A stretch of DNA of 37,779 nucleotides from Pseudomonadota bacterium (GTDB taxonomy: Bacteria > Pseudomonadota > Gammaproteobacteria > Xanthomonadales > Xanthomonadaceae): NCBI GenBank assembly GCA_023390905.1, contig JAEWBY010000081.1, positions 1 through 37,779 of the forward strand, read 5' to 3'. Shown in pieces: positions 16,267 to 23,963 of this stretch. The position numbers and the translations under genes are program-made. How positions within the stretch are numbered: the first letter of the stretch is position 1; each line of letters opens with the position of its first letter. The notes under the pieces are model-generated. The model saw nothing but the letters and a program-made list of their open reading frames with translations. It had not been told where the DNA came from and ran no database searches.

Positions 16267-17028
16267 TCAGGTGGACTTGGTTCTAGTGAATATGGGCAGG
16301 ACCTGCGGATTATCCAAGGCCCCCGGCAAAGGCTGCGACGCGTCGTGGACCATCAGATCAATGACGACATCCACCTCTGAGCATAAGGGCTGGATGGCCG
16401 TGGTCACCAGGCGGGCAGCCCTCTCGGAAAAAGCCATGTCAGCCACCAGCCAGATCAACAGCCCTGGGCGCTGGTTTGAGGCCGGCGCTGGACGGGTTTC
16501 AAGGAGGTAGGCCGCCGAGACAAAGCTGGCGTGCTCGAGGCTTTGGGCGATCGTTGGAGCCAGCCAGGCGGGTGCATGTTGCGCCGCTCTTACTTCGAAC
16601 TCGAACGGCACCGGCTTTTCTACCTTGGCCAGGAAGCCCGTATCCAACCAGGTCGCGATCTCTTCCGGATACAGGACAATGCCGCCGTCGTTGGGATTGA
16701 GCATCAACGTCGCGCCACGCGAACCCTCCAACAGGTCGCGCCCCGACACCCCAAGGATTTTGACGGCCGCGGAACTGGCCAGCTCCGCCTTACCCAGCGA
16801 GGTAAACAAGGGGATGGCGTCAAAGCCATCGGGATGCCGGAACTGGACCAACCTAGGGGTTCGAGCATCGTCCGAGACAGGCGCATGCACGTAGACCATG
16901 GCATCCATCAGCTGCTTGAAGAAGGCAAGCTCCTCATCTGAGTCGCCACGGGCTCGCTCGAGCGCAGCCTCCAGGTCTGCCTCCGCGGCAGACGGTCTTC
17001 TTCCCTGCGGCCTGGTTGCTCGCTTCAT
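16267..17028 (-). CDS. SseB-family protein
   Basis: The 253-residue protein has a Lys/Arg-rich N-terminus, then an SseB N-terminal-type domain. Its typical pieces are VYVHAPVSD..., LVQFRHPDGFDAIPLFTSLG and the hallmark ATLMLNPNDGGIVLYPEEIATWL. The C-terminal third (PGLLIWLVADMAFSERAARL) fits the SseB C-terminal domain. The family is named after a protein linked to enhanced serine sensitivity; its biochemical role is not established. The start is separated by 2 nt from the stop of the BPSL0761 gene, so the two are co-transcribed. No signal peptide or membrane segment is seen. Confidence 0.75.
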   Translation of the reverse strand: MKRATRPQGRRPSAAEADLEAALERARGDSDEELAFFKQLMDAMVYVHAPVSDDARTPRLVQFRHPDGFDAIPLFTSLGKAELASSAAVKILGVSGRDLLEGSRGATLMLNPNDGGIVLYPEEIATWLDTGFLAKVEKPVPFEFEVRAAQHAPAWLAPTIAQSLEHASFVSAAYLLETRPAPASNQRPGLLIWLVADMAFSERAARLVTTAIQPLCSEVDVVIDLMVHDASQPLPGALDNPQVLPIFTRTKST

Positions 17029-17030
17029 GA

Positions 17031-17303
17031 TCAGATGCGATGCGGGCCAAGGGCAAAGCCGCGAAACCAGTCTGCCTCGAATTCACTCGTCAGATATGGG
17101 CGTACGAAGGCCGACTGGGTCAGCTCTCGCAGCCGTTCCTCGTGCTGGGCAATGGCCTCGATGTCGCTGACCGTCGGATAGTGCCGAAGCAATCGGTACG
17201 CCTCTTCCCGCACCGATTTGGGTACGGTCTTGTTGGCGGCGAGTTCTCTCAGGAACGCGCCGGCCTGGAGCACATTGCGGGTGCGTTCGGCGGGCATCGT
17301 CAT
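17031..17303 (-). CDS. BPSL0761-family protein
   Basis: The 90-residue protein begins MTMPAERTRNVLQAGAFLREL and contains VREEAYRLLRHYPTVSDI. This is the pattern of the BPSL0761 family, whose function is unknown and which is common near mobile regions in proteobacteria. It is co-directional with and 2 nt before the sseB-like gene. A second in-frame ATG at 17297 is an alternative start; neither has a clear ribosome site. A short inverted repeat (CTAAG-N5-CTTAG, 17320-17334) lies just upstream. Confidence 0.75.
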   Translation of the reverse strand: MTMPAERTRNVLQAGAFLRELAANKTVPKSVREEAYRLLRHYPTVSDIEAIAQHEERLRELTQSAFVRPYLTSEFEADWFRGFALGPHRI

Positions 17304-17605
17304 GCGGGGTGTGCTCGTACTAAGGAATACTTAGCTTACAGGCTTCCGCGGATGCTGTGGACCACGCGATCGGGTCACTTGCATTTGGTACAAATATATA
17401 ATAGAATCAATTACTTAGTTCGCATAACACTCCTTATGTCAACGACAAATTGGAGCTGCTGGGCGTGGCTGCTTGCAGGCTAGGTCAAGGTGATCATCGT
17501 TGACCTGGCGGATTGGCACGCCCGGAACGTGGGCAGCCGTGCGGGATGAAGCGTCACCGTAGGGGCGCCACCCTACACCCCGTTATGATCGCGCCGGGGG
17601 TGAAC
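17304..17605. other. Intergenic region with AT-rich promoter
   Basis: No gene is supported here. The AT-rich stretch 17379-17440 contains a plus-strand promoter candidate. A hairpin of the type TAGGG-N6-CCCTA lies near 17561-17576, shortly before the gene at 17606. Confidence 0.45.
17379..17407 (+). promoter_or_regulatory. Putative sigma-70 promoter
   Basis: TTGCAT (17379-17384) and TAGAAT (17402-17407) with exactly 17 bp between them lie in an AT-rich stretch that contrasts with the surroundings. It points toward the small membrane-protein gene at 17606, leaving a leader of roughly 190 nt. Confidence 0.5.
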
Positions 17606-17965
17606 ATGGAACGTCCAAGACAGCCGGAACGCCGCGAGCGGACCGGCATCATTCAAATCATCCTGATTGGCGCAGTCCTAGCGGCAGCGCTGTTCGGCGG
17701 CCTTCACCTGCTCGGGTCAACCCGCAAAGCGTGGGATGCTCGAAAGGACGAGCGCTTTCAACGCGCAGAATCGATCCGAATGGCGGCGAATGCGGCCAGA
17801 GAAGCGCAAGCGGAAGCGATGCGCCGCAGCCGGGCAGACGCACTACAGCGAATGAAACTGCAAGAAGCGCAGGAGCTAAAGGAAGGCCGGCTACGCTGCA
17901 TCAATGGGCAGATTTTCCGTCGCCTAGAGAAGGGCTGGGAGAACGTCCCGGGTGAATCCTGCTAG
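17606..17965 (+). CDS. Small single-span membrane protein, function unknown
   Basis: The 119-residue protein starts at ATG 17606 with GGGGG about 5 nt upstream; an in-frame ATG at 17585 is possible. Residues about 16-36 (IIQIILIGAVLAAALFGGLHLL) form one membrane helix. A charged, Ala/Arg/Glu/Gln-rich helix follows (about 40-95), probably coiled coil. The C-terminal block LRCINGQIFRRLEKGWENVP has one Cys and an aromatic pattern and looks like a small folded module. No family is recognised. It faces convergently a three-to-four-span membrane protein gene 36 nt away. Confidence 0.65.
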   Translation: MERPRQPERRERTGIIQIILIGAVLAAALFGGLHLLGSTRKAWDARKDERFQRAESIRMAANAAREAQAEAMRRSRADALQRMKLQEAQELKEGRLRCINGQIFRRLEKGWENVPGESC

Positions 17966-18001
17966 TGCGGCCTTCTACGTAGGGGCGCTGCTCCTAACCT
18001 C

Positions 18002-18499
18002 TTACCGAGCTTCTCGCTTTGCACGAACCTCATTCGCGAACTTGCGCACCGCGTTGTGATACCGGTACACGTGAACAACCATTACCAAGCAAGCAAGTAC
18101 AAACGAAACCGCGACGCCCTTGCGAATAGTCCATAGCAACAAGATCATGCTAGAGGCCACAAGAAGTAAGGCCACTAGAAAAGTGAGCATTGCTACGAGG
18201 GATGCGCTCAATTTACTAAAGTGCCCGTATGAGTCCTCTCCTACGAAAAAGTAGGACTCAACCATCTGCCAGCATGCAATCCAAGCCGGGATAGCGAGAG
18301 CCGCACACCAAAGCGACGCCTCATGAGCAGGCTTGGACATATCGGTTTGAAAGAGAAGAAAAATTATCGCTACCGAGAACCCTGCGCCGCTGACAGCCTG
18401 CGTTCGCAGATCGGCAAGCTTATTGGCATCTAGTCGAGACGTTACTTGTTCGGCGACTTCTTTCTCGTAAGTCGCCTCGAATCGTTTCTTATCGATCAT
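18002..18499 (-). CDS. Multi-span membrane protein, function unknown
   Basis: The 165-residue protein has a hydrophilic N-terminus (MIDKKRFEATYEKEVAEQV). Four hydrophobic segments follow (about 37-50, 61-80, 98-120 and 125-145) and then a basic tail (KFANEVRAKREAR). AAGGGG precedes ATG 18499 by a suitable distance. It is the same strand as the hxs operon and 124 nt downstream of the lipoprotein gene, so it may be its distal gene or an independent one. GC content is visibly lower than in the core genes. No family is recognised. Confidence 0.65.
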   Translation of the reverse strand: MIDKKRFEATYEKEVAEQVTSRLDANKLADLRTQAVSGAGFSVAIIFLLFQTDMSKPAHEASLWCAALAIPAWIACWQMVESYFFVGEDSYGHFSKLSASLVAMLTFLVALLLVASSMILLLWTIRKGVAVSFVLACLVMVVHVYRYHNAVRKFANEVRAKREAR

Positions 18500-18623
18500 T
18501 GAGACACCCCTTCACGGAGAGAATAGTTGAGCGATGGGCGCGTGCAAATGCTGTTCGTGTTAGAGCGAAAGCTAGCTAACTCGTGCGCCCTGTCGACATC
18601 GATCGTGACCTCTTCGATTGCGT

Positions 18624-19097
18624 TCATTCCTCTTCCCAGTCCGGCTCGTCAGCGGACTGCGCATCTTCGGCCGCATGCTCAGCCTCAGCTTGCGCGGTTT
18701 CATCGGCCAATTGCTGACGATTCTCCACGAACGCTTCGCATCCCTCTACAAATGATTGTGAGTTTCCGCCACAGTCGGAGCCATCACTTAAATCGTTCTC
18801 CTGCGCCCAGGCAAATCCTGCCTCGTGACCAGAGCAGTCCTGCGTGCAGACATAGTTCCCGCTGTCTTCCACGTCATAGGCATCTACCCGCGTCGCATCG
18901 GCAGAGGTTCCATCACTGTTGGCGCCATAGTCGTCATAGACAGATTGCCGAGCAGCGTCTCCAAGGTCTTCCGAATGCAACTCAATATCGTCGCTCGGCT
19001 CTGAGTAGCGCCCTCCTCCACCCGATCCGCCGCATGCAACCAGATTCGTCGCCAGCATTGCCACGACAAGTACTTCGACGTACGAAGCTCGAATCAC
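18624..19097 (-). CDS. Cysteine-containing lipoprotein coupled to the HxS operon
   Basis: The 157-residue protein starts at GTG 19097, which overlaps the hxsA stop by four bases (GTGA), implying coupled translation. The lipobox LVAC (residues 19-22) directs lipid attachment and the mature protein begins CGGSGGGG. The middle is very acidic. A compact motif follows: C-x3-C then SGHEAGFAWAQENDLSDGSDC and SFVEGCEAFVE, with four Cys that could form disulfides or bind metal. The C-terminal end is an acidic Ala/Glu/Gln helix. I do not recognise a named family. Its coupling suggests it works with HxsA in the cell envelope. Confidence 0.72.
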   Translation of the reverse strand: MIRASYVEVLVVAMLATNLVACGGSGGGGRYSEPSDDIELHSEDLGDAARQSVYDDYGANSDGTSADATRVDAYDVEDSGNYVCTQDCSGHEAGFAWAQENDLSDGSDCGGNSQSFVEGCEAFVENRQQLADETAQAEAEHAAEDAQSADEPDWEEE

Positions 19098-19732
19098 GGC
19101 GAAAGGGCGACTCCTAAGGCGTTCAAAGTGGGCGTAGTCATGGTGCCCGTCGCTGGCAGGCCGTGGGCCGTTTGAAAAGAGGCCAAGGCGGCCTTCGTTT
19201 GCATTCCCATCACCCCATCTATCGCGCCCGGATCATAGCCGCGCGCGTAGAGAGCTGCTTGCACGCGCATGATCATGAGCTGCAGCTGGTCGGAGCTCGG
19301 GCGAGGAGTAAGATTCTGCTTGGATCGCTGTACCGGTTCGAGCGTCAGAGGTTGTGAGTTCGAACCGGAGCTTGATCCCGAAGACGTGGTGCTGCTGTCG
19401 TTGTACGAAGATCGGGGTGCCGGTTGATACGTAGCCGGTGGCGGTGGAGGCGGCGGAGTATAGGTTGGGGCTCGGTATGACCCGCCACTGCCCGAATAGT
19501 GCGAACTGTGCGACCGATGAGAGCTATGCGAGCGGTGTGAGCTATGTGAGCGGTGACGAGCGTACATGTTGAACTGCTCGTGATTCAGTGGCGCGGTCAG
19601 CGTCGTCGTGAACTTGCTCTCGTTGAGGGCCAACTCCGTAAGGCCACTGGCCTGCCAGCCCTGGTCAGCCAAGCCGGCTAGAGGGCTTGCACCATTGATA
19701 ATGGCGGTTGCGACTGCAAGGGTCTTGCTCAT
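19094..19732 (-). CDS. hxsA: HxsA: His-Xaa-Ser repeat protein with peptidoglycan-binding domain
   Basis: The 212-residue protein carries seven consecutive His-Xaa-Ser triplets (HRS/HSS/HYS, residues 60-80), the hallmark of HxsA. A Pro/Ser/Thr-rich linker (poly-Pro near 92-98) leads to a C-terminal peptidoglycan_binding_1-type domain (about 150-212) with VQAALYARGYDPGAIDGVMG and TKAALASFQTAHGL. The N-terminal region (1-55) is probably a leader for the maturases. In HxS systems the repeat is thought to be the target of the two radical SAM enzymes; the modification is not established. ATG overlaps the hxsC stop by one base (TGATG). Confidence 0.88.
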   Translation of the reverse strand: MSKTLAVATAIINGASPLAGLADQGWQASGLTELALNESKFTTTLTAPLNHEQFNMYARHRSHSSHRSHSSHRSHSSHYSGSGGSYRAPTYTPPPPPPPATYQPAPRSSYNDSSTTSSGSSSGSNSQPLTLEPVQRSKQNLTPRPSSDQLQLMIMRVQAALYARGYDPGAIDGVMGMQTKAALASFQTAHGLPATGTMTTPTLNALGVALSP

Positions 19733-20907
19733 CAGGCTGGCTCCCGTTGATTAATCGGTGCGATGCCGCGGCTCAACCAGTCCGGCGTCACCCAGGAAAA
19801 GAACCCCCCGCATCGATCACGAACCTGACAAGGTGCGCATTCGGGGCGGTAGTCCTGTTTCCAATGCGAAATGCTTTGTCGCGAGAACGGCCATAGGCGT
19901 GGCGGCAGCGTACAAAGCGGCAAGTTGTAGAGCGAGACGGCAATGTTGCGCGAGCTCAGAAAGTCTACGGCCCCTTCCAGCGCATCGGTCATGTCCATGG
20001 GATCCATCCAGAGCGCTTCCCGGTGGGCCTTGGCGAAGCCGATGGGCTCCACACCCATGAGGGCAACATGTTCTACAAATGGCAGGTTGCGATATATGTA
20101 GCGCGCGATCGCCTCAAGGCGGTGCAATACGTCCTTGACGAGCACAACTCGTATCTCGATCCGCTGCTTGGCTTGCTCAAGGGCGTACAACCCGCGAAGT
20201 GTTTGAGCGAAGGCCCCCTGGCGCTGGACGATGTAGTCATGCAGCATCGAAGTATCCCCATAGAGCGGAATGCCCCAGGTCAGCGATTCGTGCAAGCCGG
20301 TGAACCGTGCGGCATACGTGCCCTCCCCCGCCAATCGCCCGTTCGAGAGGACATGGACGTGCGTCAGGGGAAGCGCGGCGTTGCAATGCGCAATCACATC
20401 AACTAGGCCTTCTCCCAGGAGCATCGGCTCGCCTCCACTGATGGCGATCGAGGGCTCGTCTTTGTCGATTAGTTCAATCAAGGCATGGAGTTGTTCGACC
20501 CTCCAAAGATCATCCACTGCGCGCGGTGGCTGAGAGCACATCAAGCAATAGCTGTTGCACTGTTCGGTCGCAAACAGCACGTTCCCGTTGTCGCCGCGGC
20601 GATAGCGCAGTGCGACACGCCCGGACGAGGGCTGGAGTTCTAGAACATCGCCTGGCGATGCCCAGTTTTCTTCCGCTTCATATCGCACCCAAGGTCGACC
20701 TATGGGCGCCTGATTGGCGTGGTCCACCAGAAAGCCCGCCCAGGGCAGGCTGAATAGCGTATCCGTCTCACGCAGGCTCAACGTACGCATATCCAGCAAC
20801 ATGTGCTCCAGCGGATAAGCTCCGCCCGCAAACTCCTTCAGGCCAGCCACTTTGAAGTGACCGTAGTCCATGCCATGGAACTCCGCCTTGGCTTGCTGTG
20901 GGCGCAT
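19732..20907 (-). CDS. hxsC: HxsC: radical SAM maturase of the HxS system
   Basis: The 391-residue radical SAM enzyme has the CxxxCxxC cluster CNSYCLMC (C117, C121, C124) that binds the catalytic 4Fe-4S cluster. The SAM-contact motif AISGGEPMLLGEGL follows. The C-terminal Cys set CAPCQVRDRCGGF probably binds an auxiliary cluster. It is one of the paired maturases of His-Xaa-Ser systems, with HxsB directly upstream and the substrate hxsA directly downstream. Each junction overlaps by one base (TGATG), ensuring coordinated synthesis. The symbol rests on the pairing and gene order. Confidence 0.87.
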   Translation of the reverse strand: MRPQQAKAEFHGMDYGHFKVAGLKEFAGGAYPLEHMLLDMRTLSLRETDTLFSLPWAGFLVDHANQAPIGRPWVRYEAEENWASPGDVLELQPSSGRVALRYRRGDNGNVLFATEQCNSYCLMCSQPPRAVDDLWRVEQLHALIELIDKDEPSIAISGGEPMLLGEGLVDVIAHCNAALPLTHVHVLSNGRLAGEGTYAARFTGLHESLTWGIPLYGDTSMLHDYIVQRQGAFAQTLRGLYALEQAKQRIEIRVVLVKDVLHRLEAIARYIYRNLPFVEHVALMGVEPIGFAKAHREALWMDPMDMTDALEGAVDFLSSRNIAVSLYNLPLCTLPPRLWPFSRQSISHWKQDYRPECAPCQVRDRCGGFFSWVTPDWLSRGIAPINQREPA

Positions 20908-22403
20908 CAGTGCACAGGCTCAAGAGCAGGGGCGATCTGTCTGGCCCCGATCGCCCACCCTTCCAAGATGCGCCGCTCGGTAGAACTCGCCTGCTCCATG
21001 CGTTCCAGCAACAGGTCGAACAAGCCCATTTGCTTGGTACAGAAGTCCGAGCTGGGTCGATGTCCGATGACATCACCTTGGCGCGCGAAATGGTCTACAG
21101 GATCGGCGCCGCACAGGGGGACGTACGCACAATCGGAGCAGCCTGGCAGCGCCTCTGCCACGCCACCGGCCTGAAGTTCTTGCATGGCCGGCGAGGTCAA
21201 CCACTCATGCACGGACTGATCCAGGTTGCCAAGGCAAAACCTGTCTTCCCCTTGGGCAGCGAGCATGCGGGCCTCATCCGAGGGGTAGACCCGTCCATCG
21301 TAGTCATAGACCACCGCGCCAACGCCCGCGCCCATCGGTGAGCGAAGATCTACGTAGCCATGGCTGAAGGGAGTCAGTAGCTGGGTCAGCAGCAGGCTGG
21401 CGTGCGTCTCTTCAAGCGCATAGCCGTCCGCGTTCAGTTGGATAATCGCGTCCAGTGCTTTGCGGTAGAAAGCCAGGAAGTCACGCATGGTGTATCCAAT
21501 GCGATGGGCGGTCTTTCTCGCAAAACCATAGGGACTCAGGGGGCGCAGCGAAATGCTGTGAAATCCCTGGAGGCGATACTCCTCAATGATGGCCTCTGGG
21601 GCGGACAGACTTTTTGCCGTCAATGTGGTCAGCGCGGACACGCTGTCGTGGCCGAGGACTTGGCGAGCGCGTCCAATGCCGGCAACCGTGCGCTCATAGC
21701 TGTCGCGCGAAGGTATCGGACGATTAGCGTTATGCAGCCAGGCGGGGCCGTCGAGTGAAGTCGAGAGCTCGAAACGATGCTGCCCGAAGAACTCCAACTG
21801 CGCGTCAGTGACGCCATGAAGCGTAGAAGCAATGACGAAGCGAAGTGCCCTTCCCTCCGTTCGATTGCGTGCTTGGATGAATTCAGTCAGCGCTTTGACT
21901 TGCTCAAAGTGCAGTAGGGGCTCGCCGCCTTGAAACTCGATCGTCAGTGTCGGTGAGGGCCACTGGAACAGGCGCTCCACGAGTTTGGCGTTTAGCGCCT
22001 CACGCATATCGAATTGGCGCTGCAGCGTGTCTTGGCGCGAGACCTGGCAGTAGCTACAAGAATGATGGCATCGCAACGAAACCACCACGATATGCAATGC
22101 GGGGCCGCCATCCAGGTACCCCTTGCGCGTGCGCAACTGCGAGAGCAAGGGTGCCAAGGTGAGGGAATCCAGCGGCCCGGCCACGATGTGGCGCGCCTGC
22201 AGGTCCTGCATCAAGGCCGAATCGATGGGTAGCTCGCCTTTCAACAACGAGGCTAGTTCCTCATGGCGACAGATCAACCAGTCCCCGGCCGCGGAGCTAA
22301 CAAAGACGCGTGCCGAATCCCAAGGGAGCCGACGAAAGCGCAGCGGCAATAACTGGTAGGACGAAGGTCCGCCAACGAATGCAGAGGCTGGCTGAAACTT
22401 CAC
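20907..22403 (-). CDS. hxsB: HxsB: radical SAM/SPASM maturase of the HxS system
   Basis: The 498-residue protein has the radical SAM motif CHHSCSYC (C112, C116, C119) and FQGGEPLLHFE. The C-terminal SPASM-type set CSDCAYVPLCGADPVDHFA...DFC resembles those of HxsB and anaerobic sulfatase-maturase relatives. Its N-terminal 100 residues could serve as a substrate-binding region. It modifies a ribosomally made protein, presumably the HxS repeats of HxsA. It lies 2 nt after hxsD and overlaps hxsC by one base, within a tight operon. Confidence 0.88.
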   Translation of the reverse strand: MKFQPASAFVGGPSSYQLLPLRFRRLPWDSARVFVSSAAGDWLICRHEELASLLKGELPIDSALMQDLQARHIVAGPLDSLTLAPLLSQLRTRKGYLDGGPALHIVVVSLRCHHSCSYCQVSRQDTLQRQFDMREALNAKLVERLFQWPSPTLTIEFQGGEPLLHFEQVKALTEFIQARNRTEGRALRFVIASTLHGVTDAQLEFFGQHRFELSTSLDGPAWLHNANRPIPSRDSYERTVAGIGRARQVLGHDSVSALTTLTAKSLSAPEAIIEEYRLQGFHSISLRPLSPYGFARKTAHRIGYTMRDFLAFYRKALDAIIQLNADGYALEETHASLLLTQLLTPFSHGYVDLRSPMGAGVGAVVYDYDGRVYPSDEARMLAAQGEDRFCLGNLDQSVHEWLTSPAMQELQAGGVAEALPGCSDCAYVPLCGADPVDHFARQGDVIGHRPSSDFCTKQMGLFDLLLERMEQASSTERRILEGWAIGARQIAPALEPVH

Positions 22404-22405
22404 AG

Positions 22406-22702
22406 TCAGCCATTACCTTTGGGCAAGGCGCTCTCCAGCGCCGCGCGCATGAGCTGGCGTTGCAGGTCGCCAGTTTGGAGAGCTACTTGGGCGCGCAATC
22501 GGTCATCGCAGGCGTCGGTCTGGAACCGCGCTGCCAAGTCGGTCGTGTCAACATCAGGCGTTCGCGGCTTTAACGTAACAGCGTGGCTCGGTGCGGCGCT
22601 CCTTACAGACACGTAGAAGTCGCCGGAGTACCGATACGCTGTGCGCGCGATAACGTCCGCGTCGAAGAACTGCGCGTCGAGTTCTAGCTCGATGCTATCC
22701 AT
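22406..22702 (-). CDS. hxsD: HxsD-like small protein
   Basis: The 98-residue protein starts MDSIELELDAQFFDADVIARTAYRYSGDFYV, matching the position and style of HxsD. HxsD is the short partner with an early beta-helix-beta segment that precedes hxsB in these operons. GGGGTGGG lies just before the ATG. Its role is unknown and it may be a peptide-binding chaperone for the maturases. It is the first gene of the hxsD-B-C-A operon, 175 nt downstream of kfrA. Confidence 0.78.
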   Translation of the reverse strand: MDSIELELDAQFFDADVIARTAYRYSGDFYVSVRSAAPSHAVTLKPRTPDVDTTDLAARFQTDACDDRLRAQVALQTGDLQRQLMRAALESALPKGNG

Positions 22703-22877
22703 GGCCCCACCCCCGTGTGCCCCCTGGATGCATGCTGCGCCGGAGATCAGGCCAATTCAAGCCCTACGGGCCCAGACCAACCGGTCCGATAATTCGCCAG
22801 TAAATGCGTGTAGGTGAGCTCCGCCAGTATGGCTAAGCGACAGCAATTGGAAGGCCGCCATTAGCCTCGAGCAATGC

Positions 22878-23816
22878 CTAAGACGAGCTTTTGCGTCGCC
22901 CATGACCCGCTTTGGCCGTGGGCGGCGCGTTCGCTTTGCGTGGACGCGGCTTGGGCACCTGCAGCCGCGCCAACGTGGCCTGCAAAGCCGCAGGCAACTC
23001 GCCAAACCCTGCCAACTGCTGCTCTAGCGTGTCGGCCCGGCCGCGCTGCACCCCGGCCTCGCGTTGTGCGGCCGCCGTGGCGGCTTGGGCGTCCTCTCGC
23101 TCCTGTCGGAGGGCCTCGCAACTGCGTTGCAGGGCTGCCAGTTGGCTGCGCACTTCCCTGGTTTCCTGGCGAGCGCGATCTATCTCGCCATGCGCCCGGT
23201 TCTCCAGCGCCCGAATGTGCTGGGCTTGGGCATCGCGTTCAGCGATCAGACTTTCCTCGCGCTGTGCTGCGCGTTGTTGAGCGGCGTGGAGGTCAGCCTC
23301 CAAACGCGCACTGCGTGCCTCGAGGCTCGCGCGTTGCCCGCTCAGATCGAGGATCTGCTCCTGCTGCAGATTGTTCGCCCGCTGCAGGTCAGCCAGACGC
23401 TGCTCGGTGGCCGCTAGTGCCTGGCTCGCTTGGTCTGCGGCGGCTGTCGCGTCGCGTAGCTGCGCCTGCCGCTCCCCTTCCCGGCTTTCTAGGTCACGGC
23501 GCTGCCCTTCTAACTGAAGCCGGTCCTGCACCACGGCCTGTTCGGCATCGTTTCGGGCAATGCCCACCGCCTGCTCCCAGAGCTGTTGCGCCAGCCGACT
23601 GACCGGTGCTGGCAACTCCGGTATCGCCTGCTGGACGCTATGAGCAAGCAGACGTGGCGCCAGCCCTCGCCACCACGTCTCCAGCCAACGCGTGACCGTG
23701 TTGGGAGAGCCGGTGCCCAGGTGCGCGCGGATGCGATCAACGGTGGGCCGTTCGCCGGCGACGACAAGTTCATCGGCAGCGGTATGCACGTCGGTTTCGG
23801 TAATGCCGCGGGCCAT
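22878..23816 (-). CDS. KfrA-like DNA-binding coiled-coil protein
   Basis: The 312-residue protein begins with a KfrA N-terminal DNA-binding domain (VHTAADELVVAGERPTVDRI, GTGSPNTVTRWLETWW; residues about 8-50). A long Gln/Glu/Arg/Ala-rich coiled coil follows (about 100-280) and then a basic tail (KPRPRKANAPP, HGRRKSSS). KfrA of plasmids binds its own promoter and forms filaments that aid segregation. Chromosomal copies next to a tyrosine integrase are common on mobile elements of Xanthomonadaceae and relatives. It is divergent from the integrase gene, with a perfect palindrome between them that it may bind. Confidence 0.88.
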   Translation of the reverse strand: MARGITETDVHTAADELVVAGERPTVDRIRAHLGTGSPNTVTRWLETWWRGLAPRLLAHSVQQAIPELPAPVSRLAQQLWEQAVGIARNDAEQAVVQDRLQLEGQRRDLESREGERQAQLRDATAAADQASQALAATEQRLADLQRANNLQQEQILDLSGQRASLEARSARLEADLHAAQQRAAQREESLIAERDAQAQHIRALENRAHGEIDRARQETREVRSQLAALQRSCEALRQEREDAQAATAAAQREAGVQRGRADTLEQQLAGFGELPAALQATLARLQVPKPRPRKANAPPTAKAGHGRRKSSS

Positions 23817-23897
23817 CTTGTATCTCCTTCGAATCGGTGAGGAACCGTGTTGTACTAGCGATAAGTGATTGATTATCGTGGCTATACGGTCTCATTC

Positions 23898-23911
23898 GTA
23901 GTAATTACTAC
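23898..23911. promoter_or_regulatory. Perfect palindrome between kfrA and the integrase
   Basis: GTAGTAATTACTAC is a perfect 14-bp palindrome in an AT-rich gap between the divergent genes. A -10-like TACTAT (23913-23918) for the integrase follows it immediately. It is the best candidate for the KfrA operator controlling both genes. Confidence 0.55.
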
Positions 23912-23963
23912 ATACTATGAAACAGATTTCCACAATTCCGCCCTCGCCGAGACGGTGTCCGGC

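Noticed and set aside
17437..17484. 15-codon Trp-rich mini-frame resembling a leader peptide
   Set aside because: No ribosome site, no terminator/antiterminator pair and no tryptophan genes downstream.
19497..19556. Short tandem DNA repeats of 18 bp, considered as a satellite or CRISPR-like array
   Set aside because: They encode the His-Xaa-Ser triplets of HxsA; there are no spacers.
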